From contig CACYSH010000002.1 in assembly GCA_902776945.1 (NCBI GenBank), positions 10,818 through 58,318 on the forward strand: 47,501 nt of DNA. Direction: 5' to 3'. Below the pieces are notes generated by a model. That model saw nothing but the letters and a program-made list of their open reading frames with translations. It was not told where the DNA came from and ran no database searches. Shown here piece by piece: positions 1 to 7,686 of the stretch; position 1 is the first letter of the stretch, and each line of letters begins with the position of its first letter. Origin of the DNA: an uncultured Ruminococcus sp. (lineage in GTDB: Bacteria > Bacillota > Clostridia > Oscillospirales > Ruminococcaceae). Both the position numbers and the translations under genes were made by a program.

Positions 1-1763
1 GTAATTATGCAGGTCGTGCCGATGCCTTCGAGTATCAGCTTGTATCTGTCCTCGCGGACGAAATTCTTGTTGAAGCTCTCCTTTAGACCGTCGATAAAGC
101 CGATCTTTTCGGGAGCTTCGCCGGGGGTCTCCTCCTGCGGCTGAACGGCGGGCAGGGCTTCCTTTCTTACTACCGACACGGCTGCGCCGGTATAGTAAAC
201 GTCGGAGAAGTCCACGCTCTTCGCACGTTCTTCGGTTATCATTATATTACCCGAAGCGATGTCGTAGGTGCCGCCGGCGATACCGGGAATAAGTCCCGCG
301 AAGTCGGCGCTGTCTATTTTCAGACCGTAGCCGTATTCCTTGCAGAAGCGTGCCACCAGATCGATCTCCAGTCCGGCGTTCTGACCGTCCTTGATGTAGG
401 AATAGGGCTGCATGGTCGAAGCGGTGATATAGCGGAGAGTGGTCTCAGCGGTGTCAAGACCCGTAAAGTCTACGGTCTTTTTGCTTTCGTCGGTGCCGAA
501 CCATGTATCTACTATCTCGTCGTAGGTGCCGTTGGCGTGTATCTTGGCGAGGTATTCGTTCATCTGGTCGCGCAGTTTGTTTTCGCCGTCCATTTTTTTG
601 AATGCGAATCCGTAGGGAATCTCCATGAATATCTCGTTAAGATAGGTAAGCGAGCTGTCAGCAGCCATGAAGTCCTCCGCCGCCGATTTCGGACAGGTGA
701 AAGCGTCTATTTTGCCCTCGCTAAGTGCAATAGCAAGGTCGGGCTGTGAATTGTACTGCAAAATCTCCGCCTGCGGGTAGCGTTCACGAATCATTATCTC
801 GTAAAGACCGCCCGTGATAGCGCCGATCTTGCCGTTGTCGGCGTAATAGCCGAGAGTTCTGTCCTCGACCGCCTGCGGAGCGGCTGCCGTCTGTCCGCCA
901 AGATCGGAAGCCCTTACCACCAGCGAAATTCCGCCGTCGTAAAAGCTGTCGGAGAAATCCATGCTTTCCTTACGTTCTTCGGTAGCAGAAGCAGCCCCGG
1001 CAAGAATGTCGTATTTTCCCGCAGTCAGTCCGGCTATGCCGGAAGAGAGATTTCCGATTTCAAATCTTATGCTGTATCCGTATTTTCTTGCAAATAATGT
1101 AACAAGCTCAATTGAAATACCCTTGTATTTGCCGTCAGCCATATATGCAAAGGGCTGTAACTCAGGATTTGTCCAGGCAACGATCTCGCCGTTTTCGCCC
1201 GAAAGCTCCGAATCGTCGTATACCTTGACCGATTCGTCCTCGCTGAACCATTTTTCGCATATCCTGTCAAGCTCGCCGCTTGCTTTAAGCTCGCTCAACA
1301 GTTCGTTGAACTCGCTTTGCAGCTTTTGCGAGCGCTCCGTGCCTTTCTGAAAGCCGAAGCAATACTTGTCGTCAACAAGCTCCTTTTTCAGATAGCCTAA
1401 CTCTTTCTGCTGACGGCAGATCATTTTTATTGTCGGTTCGTCCTCCGCGAAAGCGTCTATCTTGCCGCTTAACAGTGCGGCGATCAGGTCGGTCAAATTA
1501 TCGAAATAGAAGTATTCGCTGTCCGGGAATTTTTCAAGCGTTATCGGCTCGAAGCTGGAGCCTGTAAGTATGCCGATCCGTTTTCCGTTGTAATCGGTAT
1601 AATCAGGCTCGGAGAGCGTTTCCGAAACGGCGGTCGGTGTAAGAGCGTTACCGCTTTGCCCGGTCTCATCTTTGCCGCCGTTTACTGCCATAAATGTGAT
1701 AAAAGCTATCAACAGGAGCAGCACTGCGATAATGAAATAGTCTGTTTTTTTCAGTCTGTTCAA
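1..1763 (-). CDS. Amino-acid ABC transporter, permuted double binding protein fused to permease (partial)
   Basis: The gene reads leftward off the window edge. The start is TTG at 1763, preceded by AAAGGGGG about 8 bases upstream. An N-terminal membrane segment (about residues 8-27) is followed by SBP_bac_3 halves in the order lobe 2 (from IGILTGSSFE), lobe 1 (TNPELQPFAYMADGKYKG), lobe 2 (IGAITGGLYE), lobe 1 (STMQPYSYIKDG). The last visible residues (FVREDRYKLILEGIGTT) match the start of a HisM-type permease. Each lobe 1 keeps the family TEER...DFSD signature. The family imports polar amino acids across the membrane with a separate ATPase, which is not in the window. The lobe order means each binding site may form between non-adjacent halves. 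The promoter carries the tandem operator described separately. The transporter class is clear; the substrate is unknown. Confidence 0.85.
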   Translation of the reverse strand, partial: MNRLKKTDYFIIAVLLLLIAFITFMAVNGGKDETGQSGNALTPTAVSETLSEPDYTDYNGKRIGILTGSSFEPITLEKFPDSEYFYFDNLTDLIAALLSGKIDAFAEDEPTIKMICRQQKELGYLKKELVDDKYCFGFQKGTERSQKLQSEFNELLSELKASGELDRICEKWFSEDESVKVYDDSELSGENGEIVAWTNPELQPFAYMADGKYKGISIELVTLFARKYGYSIRFEIGNLSSGIAGLTAGKYDILAGAASATEERKESMDFSDSFYDGGISLVVRASDLGGQTAAAPQAVEDRTLGYYADNGKIGAITGGLYEIMIRERYPQAEILQYNSQPDLAIALSEGKIDAFTCPKSAAEDFMAADSSLTYLNEIFMEIPYGFAFKKMDGENKLRDQMNEYLAKIHANGTYDEIVDTWFGTDESKKTVDFTGLDTAETTLRYITASTMQPYSYIKDGQNAGLEIDLVARFCKEYGYGLKIDSADFAGLIPGIAGGTYDIASGNIMITEERAKSVDFSDVYYTGAAVSVVRKEALPAVQPQEETPGEAPEKIGFIDGLKESFNKNFVREDRYKLILEGIGTTCII

Positions 1764-1826
1764 GAGTATTTCCCCCTTTAACTTATTGAATAAGATCTTT
1801 TGTCGCGTATATCGGTCTTGTTTATC

Positions 1827-1862
1827 ATTATAGCATACCGACCGCAACAAATCCGCAACAAA
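1827..1862 (-). promoter_or_regulatory. Tandem-operator promoter, copy 1 (transporter gene)
   Basis: On the minus strand TTTGTTGCGGATTTGTTGCG (1843-1862) is two 9-base repeats with an 11-base period. It is followed after 10 bases by TATAAT (1827-1832), with an extended TG. There is no good -35 box; the repeats occupy that position. A further conserved block lies 19 bases upstream (1882-1900). Copies 2-4 are at 7551, 9041 and 9154. Confidence 0.7.
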
Positions 1863-2049
1863 TTCAGGGTTTTCTTAAAGAAATACTGTACAAACTTTTT
1901 ATTATAAAATTGTGAATACTGACGATTTTTTTGCAAATGAGCCGCAGTTTGTGAAGTGCGCTTCCGTAAATATTCGGTTGACATTTGCAGAAAGATGTGA
2001 TATTATAGTAAACATCAGAATAAATAAGACGTTGTTTTGCACAAAGCCC

Positions 2050-2185
2050 ACGACCACGCAAATTGAGGGCATATCAAAAGTCTTAGGAAGGGAGTCTGGG
2101 GGCAACCCTTCTTCAGAAGGGTTCCCCCCAGAGACTGAGCGGTTCAAGAATCAAATCAGAGAAAGAAAATTGAACGGACAAAATT
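2050..2185. repeat. Mosaic repeat segment flanking family B copy 1
   Basis: This holds a hairpin-forming stretch (CAACCCTTCTTCAGAAGGGTT) next to AAAAGTCTTAGGAAGGG. Related pieces occur near 34935, 37020, 44570-44640 and 47220-47310. No open reading frame here resembles a protein. Confidence 0.55.
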
Positions 2186-2274
2186 AAAATCGGCAATTTC
2201 AAGAAATACTAACAAAAACAAACAAAGTGAATGATTCTGAAAAATTGAGCGGAAACAAGGAAATTGCCGATTTT
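2186..2274. repeat. Family B inverted-repeat element, copy 1 (uninterrupted)
   Basis: An 89-base unit with perfect 14-base terminal inverted repeats, AAAATCGGCAATTT and AAATTGCCGATTTT, and no coding capacity. It is the intact reference against which the interrupted copies at 22293 and 41499 can be compared. The sequence to its right (to about 2370) is also partly shared with other copies. Confidence 0.85.
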
Positions 2275-2446
2275 AATTTGCAAAAGAGCGAAGCGATTTT
2301 CGCAAAAGATTTGCGCGAATGTCAGAATTTCCGCACGGGAAAATTCACAGGGATTGCTCTCTCATTAGGATTTCTGCTACCCCGCGTTTTGCGTTTTTAT
2401 GAACTTTGCGCATTTTAAACCGCTCATTTTAGAAAGGAAAATTACG

Positions 2447-2917
2447 ATGATTCGTATAATGTTTGTCTGCCACGGCAATATCTGCCGTTCGCCAATGGCT
2501 GAATTTATTATGAAAAAACTCGTCAGCGACGCGGGGCTTTCGGCGGAGTTCGAAATATCCTCAGCCGCCACCAGCACGGAGGAAATAGGCAACCCGGTCT
2601 ATCCGCCCGCCCGCGAGGAACTGCGCCGTCACGGGCTTTCCTGCAAGGGTAAGACCGCCGTGCAGCTGAAAGCCTCCGATTACGATAAATACGACCTTTT
2701 TGTTACAATGGACGACTTCAATATGCTGAACACGCGGTATATTTTCAGCAAAAATCCGTCCTTCACGGAGGACGACGGCAAAGTGCGCAAGCTGCTTATT
2801 TTTGCGGGGCGAAATGAGGACGTAAGCGACCCCTGGTACACCCGCCGCTTCGACATCGCCTACGCCGATATTTACGAGGGCTGCACAGCGCTGCTGAAAA
2901 CGCTTACGGAGCGCTAA
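2447..2917 (+). CDS. Low-molecular-weight protein tyrosine phosphatase
   Basis: A 156-residue cytoplasmic phosphatase that removes phosphate from phosphotyrosine. The P-loop CHGNICRS is at residues 8-15, with Cys8 as the expected nucleophile and Arg14 binding phosphate. The general acid is Asp128 in DPWY. Length and motif positions match the family. The ATG at 2447 follows AGAAAGGAAA; an upstream in-frame ATG at 2399 lacks a binding site and would add unrelated residues. The 3' end overlaps the convergent nucleotidyltransferase gene by 14 bases. In Firmicutes such enzymes act on capsule regulators or arginine/tyrosine phosphoproteins; the target here is unknown. Confidence 0.93.
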   Translation: MIRIMFVCHGNICRSPMAEFIMKKLVSDAGLSAEFEISSAATSTEEIGNPVYPPAREELRRHGLSCKGKTAVQLKASDYDKYDLFVTMDDFNMLNTRYIFSKNPSFTEDDGKVRKLLIFAGRNEDVSDPWYTRRFDIAYADIYEGCTALLKTLTER

Positions 2918-3674
2918 AACCGTTCAGAAGACTTAAAAATACCCTGTCAAGCGGTGTCCAGTCCTTCGAGCCTGTCGGCGTGATACTGTCCGCAATTTCG
3001 GACAGTTCTTCTATGCCGCTTTTCAGATACTCGTCAAGCGCGGCGATATGCGCACACCGCTCCGATTCGGCGGCTTGGGCTTTCAGTTCAAGAAGAGTCC
3101 TTACCTCGTCTGCAAGAGAGCGGTCGAGCATTTCCGCCGCCAGTTCGTCAAACGGCATCGGCGGCGGAGTGCCTTTCTCAACGACCCATTTTGCGCAGAG
3201 CATCGGGCGCAGCGAGTAGAAATATTTTTTGAGCTTCACGCTTTCTTCGGTAAGGTTTTTCTGTAAATTGCCCTTCGCCAGCCCGAGATAGTGTCCGAGA
3301 GCCGCCCTGCGGTTGAAGTACGCGGGGAGAAGCGATGCGATCCGCGCCCATTCGTCCGTTTTTTTGTACACGACAGGTGAGCCGCTCCATTCGAAAACTG
3401 TTGCGTTTGAGGAGTATGTGAGACGTAGATATTTCTGAATATCCCAGCCGCTTATGTCGTAAACATCGTCAAGCTGCCATTCGATAACGTCGCGGGTTTT
3501 GCCGAGTTTCAGGTAGTATTCAGCGGGGCGGACGTAAACGAACCGTGCATCGTAGTCGCTGTCGGGAGAAGCAAATCCCCATGAGCGGCTGCCGGATTCG
3601 GCGCAGAAGAGAACGCGGACGTTTTCGCGGGTCTCTATCTCGCCGAGTTTTTGGATTATTTTATCTTTTATCAT
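2904..3674 (-). CDS. RlaP-type nucleotidyltransferase (PF10127-like)
   Basis: A 256-residue protein with a polymerase-beta-fold nucleotidyltransferase signature: GS at residues 28-29 and DSDYD at 38-42, where Asp40 and Asp42 should bind metal. The pattern GSRSWGF...DSDYD and the helical C-terminal half fit the RlaP/YcgL group, which has been linked by genome context to RNA ligases and RNA repair. The ATG at 3674 follows AAGGTGAT; the longer upstream reading lacks a binding site. Its stop lies inside the end of the phosphatase gene. The gene upstream on the same strand is a DUF2828 protein, itself Ro/vWA-like, which makes an RNA role plausible. Substrate and partner ligase are not visible. Confidence 0.82.
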   Translation of the reverse strand: MIKDKIIQKLGEIETRENVRVLFCAESGSRSWGFASPDSDYDARFVYVRPAEYYLKLGKTRDVIEWQLDDVYDISGWDIQKYLRLTYSSNATVFEWSGSPVVYKKTDEWARIASLLPAYFNRRAALGHYLGLAKGNLQKNLTEESVKLKKYFYSLRPMLCAKWVVEKGTPPPMPFDELAAEMLDRSLADEVRTLLELKAQAAESERCAHIAALDEYLKSGIEELSEIADSITPTGSKDWTPLDRVFLSLLNGFSAP

Positions 3675-3770
3675 AGCTATAATCACCTTCGAACTATAAA
3701 TAAATATTTTGTAAAAAACGCAAAGTGAGGAATGCGCGCCCCTACAATATGTAACCCGCACAAAATCAGG

Positions 3771-3796
3771 TGTAGGGCGGGGGCTTGCTCCCGCCC
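3771..3796. repeat. Family F GC-rich palindrome, copy 1
   Basis: GTAGGGCGGGGGCTTGC followed by TCCCGCCC forms a short GC stem. It is one of eight copies in intergenic DNA of this window. Neighbouring bases (about 3830-3870, TTTTGCATTAGGTTAGTGC) recur inverted near 17698-17735. Confidence 0.75.
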
Positions 3797-3963
3797 GTTG
3801 CGCCCGTGTGACCCCTAAATCACCGTGTTTTCAATGGTTTTGCATTAGGTTAGTGCATATACTGTTTGCGTAAAACAAAAGAAGCCGCAAAGGTCTGACC
3901 GACCCGCGACCCCTTTTATTATATCATACATGGGAGGATATTGTCAAATTTTTGCGGCAGCTG

Positions 3964-5427
3964 TCATTTCACCGCCGCATAGCGCTCACTGTTCAGCACA
4001 CGCTCCATTATCTTTTCGGGAGAGATCTCGCCGCTTGCTACCATGTCGAATATCGCGGGGGAGGCTCCGCTTACCAGCGCCGCGCCGCTTTCCTTCATTG
4101 ACACGGGGATATTCTTCGAGCGGCTGTTGACGTTCCAGAATACCACCTGCGGCAGCGAATAGCCGTTATCACGGAACAGCTTCTTCATCTCATGATACAG
4201 TGTACCGCTGTTGCCGCCGATAACGCAGTAGTCGAACTCCATGTCGGAGATGATGAACAGCTTCGAGGGCATATCCTTCTGCGGCAGATGATTTTTCCGT
4301 GCCGTATTGAGCAGCAGCAGGAATACCGCTTCAAGATCGGTATTCGCACACTCGTTGTAGCTGCTGCAATATCTTACCTTCTCGAAAATATCATCGCCCT
4401 TTATCTCGACCAGCTGAGGACGCTGTGAAAAGGTGATGAAGTGGTTTGCGAAGCCGCCCTTGTTATGCTCCGCGAAATATATCCCGAGCGAAAGCGCCAC
4501 ATCGAGCGGACGGATATTGCCGTTTGCCGCCCATGTCATCGAACCGGAGCCGTCGATCACCGCAAGAGCGTTCTCATCGTTGTTCCCGAACGAGGGCAGC
4601 GAACGCCATGTAGCGTTGAGAACCGCCTTTTCCTCCTCGCCGACCACGCCAAGACAGCTGCGCACGATGTCGTAGGGATAGAGTGTACCAGCATTAAGCG
4701 TCTGTCCGCCGCTGTTGACGTTGCCGATAAACGTCATGTAGCGTTCGCGGTCGTTTTCGTAGAACGCCTTGCGGTATTTCAGCATGGCGCGTGAGGGCTG
4801 CTTTGAGTAGTCAAAGCTGTAATCCGACTCGCGGAGGTGGTTTTCAACGATGTCTATGTAGGCTCTGAGCGCGGAGAGGGTCTTGCGGTATTCCGCCTTT
4901 GTCATGCCGAGCTTTCCCGCGAGCTTTGCGGCGTAAGCCCTTGTTTTCTCCGAGCTGGCGTTTATTGAGGGCAGCCACTTGCCGAGCAGCGAAACCACCT
5001 CGCCCGCCGCCATAGCCGCATTATCGGCGGCAAGCTGACTGCGGATAAGCTCTGACGCTTCGTTTTCAAGAGAAGAGTTCAGCAGCACGAGCAAATCGTC
5101 CCACCTGCCGTATTCGGGGATAAGGTGCATATTGCGCTTTACGGCGGCGGGCGCAAGATCGTTCACGCAGTCAAGCGCTATGCGGAAGAACCGTCTTTCG
5201 CCGAGACCGCCGCGAATGTCGCGGGCGAAAAATATCAGTTTAAGCGCCTTGAGGGGATTTTCGATATATGCCTGCGTTACGGCATCGCGTATCTCATGTT
5301 CATCGGCGTTGCGCATAGCACCCGCACGGAAGAACAGGTCAAGGCAGTGCGTTCCCGAGCTGCGAAGTGTTACAGCGCCGTTCTCGGTCAGACCGTAATC
5401 TGCCTCCTCCTTTAAATAATGTAACAT
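3964..5427 (-). CDS. DUF2828 protein: Ro/TROVE-like helical region plus vWA domain
   Basis: A 487-residue cytoplasmic protein without a signal peptide. The N-terminal half carries the family hallmarks RDIRGGLGERRFF and PEYGRWDDLL. The C-terminal half is a von Willebrand A domain with the metal-site motif DGSGS at residues 292-296, then ANTD and SDMEFD. DUF2828 proteins have the layout of the Ro 60-kDa RNA-binding protein (helical repeats then vWA), but their substrate is unknown. The start was set at ATG 5427; a GTG at 5436 sits only about three bases from the binding site GAAAGGAAA. An RlaP nucleotidyltransferase follows on the same strand after a 289-base repeat-bearing gap, so cotranscription is uncertain. 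The leader may be structured (see 5526-5581). Confidence 0.85.
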   Translation of the reverse strand: MLHYLKEEADYGLTENGAVTLRSSGTHCLDLFFRAGAMRNADEHEIRDAVTQAYIENPLKALKLIFFARDIRGGLGERRFFRIALDCVNDLAPAAVKRNMHLIPEYGRWDDLLVLLNSSLENEASELIRSQLAADNAAMAAGEVVSLLGKWLPSINASSEKTRAYAAKLAGKLGMTKAEYRKTLSALRAYIDIVENHLRESDYSFDYSKQPSRAMLKYRKAFYENDRERYMTFIGNVNSGGQTLNAGTLYPYDIVRSCLGVVGEEEKAVLNATWRSLPSFGNNDENALAVIDGSGSMTWAANGNIRPLDVALSLGIYFAEHNKGGFANHFITFSQRPQLVEIKGDDIFEKVRYCSSYNECANTDLEAVFLLLLNTARKNHLPQKDMPSKLFIISDMEFDYCVIGGNSGTLYHEMKKLFRDNGYSLPQVVFWNVNSRSKNIPVSMKESGAALVSGASPAIFDMVASGEISPEKIMERVLNSERYAAVK

Positions 5428-5525
5428 TTTGCACACTTTCCTTTCTTTTATGGTAGGTTATATCTTTATGAACAAGGCACACTCTTAAAAGGAACATAAG
5501 AAAAAGATTGCTGTTAGTGCCTTTA

Positions 5526-5581
5526 GATGCTCCTGAGACATTGCAGATTTCCATGAAGTGCAGGATCTCACTTTCTGCATC
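5526..5581 (-). ncRNA. Possible structured leader of the DUF2828 gene
   Basis: The likely -10 (TATGAT, complement of 5611-5616) would give a leader of about 177 bases. Within it, GATGC/GCATC close a stem that holds GCAGA/TCTGC and AAGTG/CACTT pairs, a three-level fold. Ro genes often sit beside Y RNA genes, which is why it is noted; no Y RNA consensus was recognised. Confidence 0.3.
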
Positions 5582-5658
5582 TTCTGCCGCAAGCTCTTTT
5601 CGCTGATATAATCATACCACATACTGAAAGAAAAGTCATTCAAATTTTTCTGCGGAGT

Positions 5659-5744
5659 TATACTATTTCACTATCAAATCGTGGACAAGATTGACGAAAT
5701 GCTATCCGCCAATCTTGTCTATGCCTTGATGATTAAATAGTATA
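5659..5744. repeat. 86-base palindromic element downstream of the lipoprotein gene
   Basis: TATACTATTT (5659-5668) pairs perfectly with AAATAGTATA (5735-5744), and inside it GACAAGATTG (5684-5693) pairs perfectly with CAATCTTGTC (5710-5719). The parts between are imperfectly paired. There is no T tract, so it is not a standard terminator. It could be a small mobile element or an RNA structure. Confidence 0.65.
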
Positions 5745-5747
5745 AAT

Positions 5748-6749
5748 TCACTTCACAACAACCGAACGTATATTCGAAAAATCTATCGCGTAAATATCCC
5801 CTGCTTCAAGCGTAAACTCCGTTACCTTTTCGCTGCTATCCGTTATATCGACCGAAACGCTCTCGCTGCCCGCATTCACCAGCAAATCAGCAAGCCCAAT
5901 ATCGACCGATTCACCCTTCGGAACATCATTTACAAACGCGGCGGCAGGCTCAAAGCTATCGGGCGAAAGCATATCCGCCGTCAGCTTTTCAATGCGCACT
6001 CTTACATTGTCATAAATGAATATCTCCTGCTGATGTCTGCCCAGTTCGCCGATCTCCCTTGCGGGGTAGGCATAAGGGGTCTCGCGGTATTCGTATGTAT
6101 CGGATACCCATACAAGATAATCGGTATCGGTGTCGTTCACAAAGGAAATACTTTCGTTTTTAACGGGCGCTTCGTACATCTTGCCCTCTTCAAGCTCCGA
6201 CAGATCTACTTCTCCGTCATAGCTCCATTCGGTCACTTCGTATCTCGCAGCGGGGTCGTATTTCTCAATTATCTCCTTTGCCGACAGCTGCCCGAGACTG
6301 TTTCCTTCCTGATCTACAAGCTCATATTCATCAAGCGTTCCGCCGGAAGCATCGGTCTTTATGGTAAAGAACGAACTGAATCCGCCGAGAGCCTGCGCAA
6401 GCTCGGGATCCTTGACTTTCAGATTGTAGTAATTATCATACGAATCCCCTTCAACGAGATCAATAGAATAATTATTTAAAATATGCCCGAATCCGACAAT
6501 ATGATATTCCCGTACTCCTTCGGGAGCCTTTGTTTCAGCTGTTTTTACTCCTTCGGTAACGTCTGCCGCCGAGACCGTTTCGGCAGAAGCGGTAGTATAC
6601 GCGGTCGTGATGGTTGTTGTCACGGCGGTCGTTTCGGCGGTGGCAGTCGCAGACGCGGTGGTTTCCTTCGGAGTGCTGCTGTCCCCGCCGCAGCCTGCCA
6701 GTCCTATACACAAAACAAATGCCAATGTCATAGCTAATATCTTATTCAT
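5748..6749 (-). CDS. Secreted lipoprotein of unknown function
   Basis: A 333-residue protein with a lipoprotein signal peptide ending in the lipobox LAGC (Cys20). It should be lipidated and held on the outer face of the membrane. Residues 22-70 are a Thr/Ala/Ser-rich linker (TTAVTTTITTAYTTAS), then an acidic globular part of about 260 residues that I do not recognise. The C-terminal segment (NAGSESVSVDITDSS...) looks like a beta-rich domain. The ATG at 6749 follows AAGGAGAG. It appears to be a single-gene unit. A role in signalling or binding at the surface is only a guess. Confidence 0.8.
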   Translation of the reverse strand: MNKILAMTLAFVLCIGLAGCGGDSSTPKETTASATATAETTAVTTTITTAYTTASAETVSAADVTEGVKTAETKAPEGVREYHIVGFGHILNNYSIDLVEGDSYDNYYNLKVKDPELAQALGGFSSFFTIKTDASGGTLDEYELVDQEGNSLGQLSAKEIIEKYDPAARYEVTEWSYDGEVDLSELEEGKMYEAPVKNESISFVNDTDTDYLVWVSDTYEYRETPYAYPAREIGELGRHQQEIFIYDNVRVRIEKLTADMLSPDSFEPAAAFVNDVPKGESVDIGLADLLVNAGSESVSVDITDSSEKVTEFTLEAGDIYAIDFSNIRSVVVK

Positions 6750-6892
6750 TTTTCATCTCTCCTTGAAAAATCAAACATTCTGCAAAGGGATAACCGAACG
6801 CCGATCATCCCCTTTTTTTGCGTAAAGAAACTTGCAGGCTGTTCAATAGCTCCTTGTAAAATACAGTAAACGACATAAACAATTGTTTGTTG

Positions 6893-7037
6893 CTATAAAT
6901 GAGCGTGTTTTGTCAAATTGCATAAATAATCATCGTTAGATAAAGCCTTGCGATAAGAACGGCGGGGGCAAGCCCCCGCCCTACAAGCCTTCTGATATTC
7001 CTGTTTTGTGCAAATTGACGGCAATGCTCATTTATAG
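6893..7037. repeat. Family A inverted-repeat element, copy 1
   Basis: A 145-base unit with 12-base terminal repeats CTATAAATGAGC and GCTCATTTATAG. It contains a family F palindrome (6961-6985) and no coding capacity. The copy at 41543-41686 is nearly the same sequence in the opposite orientation. No clear target duplication is seen here. Confidence 0.85.
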
Positions 7038-7063
7038 TTCCATAATTGAACCTCCTTAAAAAA

Positions 7064-7459
7064 TCACTTCTTGATATGCTGGCAAACGTCGATAATCATT
7101 CCCGAGGGAGAAGCAAGGTAGGTATACTTGCTGCTCGGGGTCTCGTTCTTGCCGAATCCGGGCGGCTCGGTGAAGCCGCGGCTTTTCAGCAGTTCGTAAG
7201 CGGCATCGAAATCGTCAACGTTTATGCGAACGGTGGTAAGGTCGCGGGGGAGACCGTTGGTCGGCGCGGAGATAACGTCAACATGGAAATCCTCGTCTTC
7301 GCTGCCGTCCCTCTTTCTCTCCATGCGTACCGACGAGAACGCAAATTCATCGTCACCCGACTTGCTGTGCGTGCGCACAAAACCGAGCGCCTCAAAAACG
7401 GCAATTACTGCCTCGGGGTCTTTGGTTATTACCTGCGGGTTGAATCCTGTGATCTTCAT
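7064..7459 (-). CDS. VOC-family (glyoxalase/bleomycin-resistance fold) protein
   Basis: A 131-residue cytoplasmic protein with the paired beta-alpha-beta-beta-beta layout of the vicinal oxygen chelate superfamily: KITGFNPQVITKDPEAVIAVFEALGF at the front and INVDDFDAAYELLKSRGF later, ending YLASPSGMIIDVCQ. One possible metal ligand, His in FHVDV, is seen; the usual C-terminal Glu is replaced (IIDV). The function could be metal-dependent catalysis or ligand binding. The ATG at 7459 follows GGAGG at nine bases. The promoter is operator copy 2, which places it with the transporter, methyltransferase-STAS and hydrolase genes. Confidence 0.85.
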   Translation of the reverse strand: MKITGFNPQVITKDPEAVIAVFEALGFVRTHSKSGDDEFAFSSVRMERKRDGSEDEDFHVDVISAPTNGLPRDLTTVRINVDDFDAAYELLKSRGFTEPPGFGKNETPSSKYTYLASPSGMIIDVCQHIKK

Positions 7460-7534
7460 ACTTTTATACCTCCAAAAATAATATATATTTAATGCGTTCG
7501 CCCACATTATTGGCTTGTGTGTTTTTATAAATCT

Positions 7535-7570
7535 ATTATAGCGCACGGGGCGCAACAAATCCGCAACAAA
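7535..7570 (-). promoter_or_regulatory. Tandem-operator promoter, copy 2 (VOC gene)
   Basis: The minus strand has TTTGTTGCGGATTTGTTGCG (7551-7570), 10 bases, then TATAAT (7535-7540). The upstream block at 7590-7608 (AATACTGCACAAACTTTTT on the plus strand) lies 19 bases away, exactly as in copy 1. Confidence 0.7.
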
Positions 7571-7686
7571 TCATGGGTTTTTCTGAAAAAATACTGCACA
7601 AACTTTTTCGGAATCATTTGTGCAAACCAACGATTTTTTAAAAGCACAAGTCTGAAAAACTATTCTGATGTTATAAAAGAACGCTT

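Noticed and set aside
5403-5413. TAAAGGAGGAGG inside the DUF2828 gene as a start for a shorter protein
   Set aside because: No ATG, GTG or TTG lies at a useful distance in the coding frame; the bases simply encode Lys-Glu-Glu.
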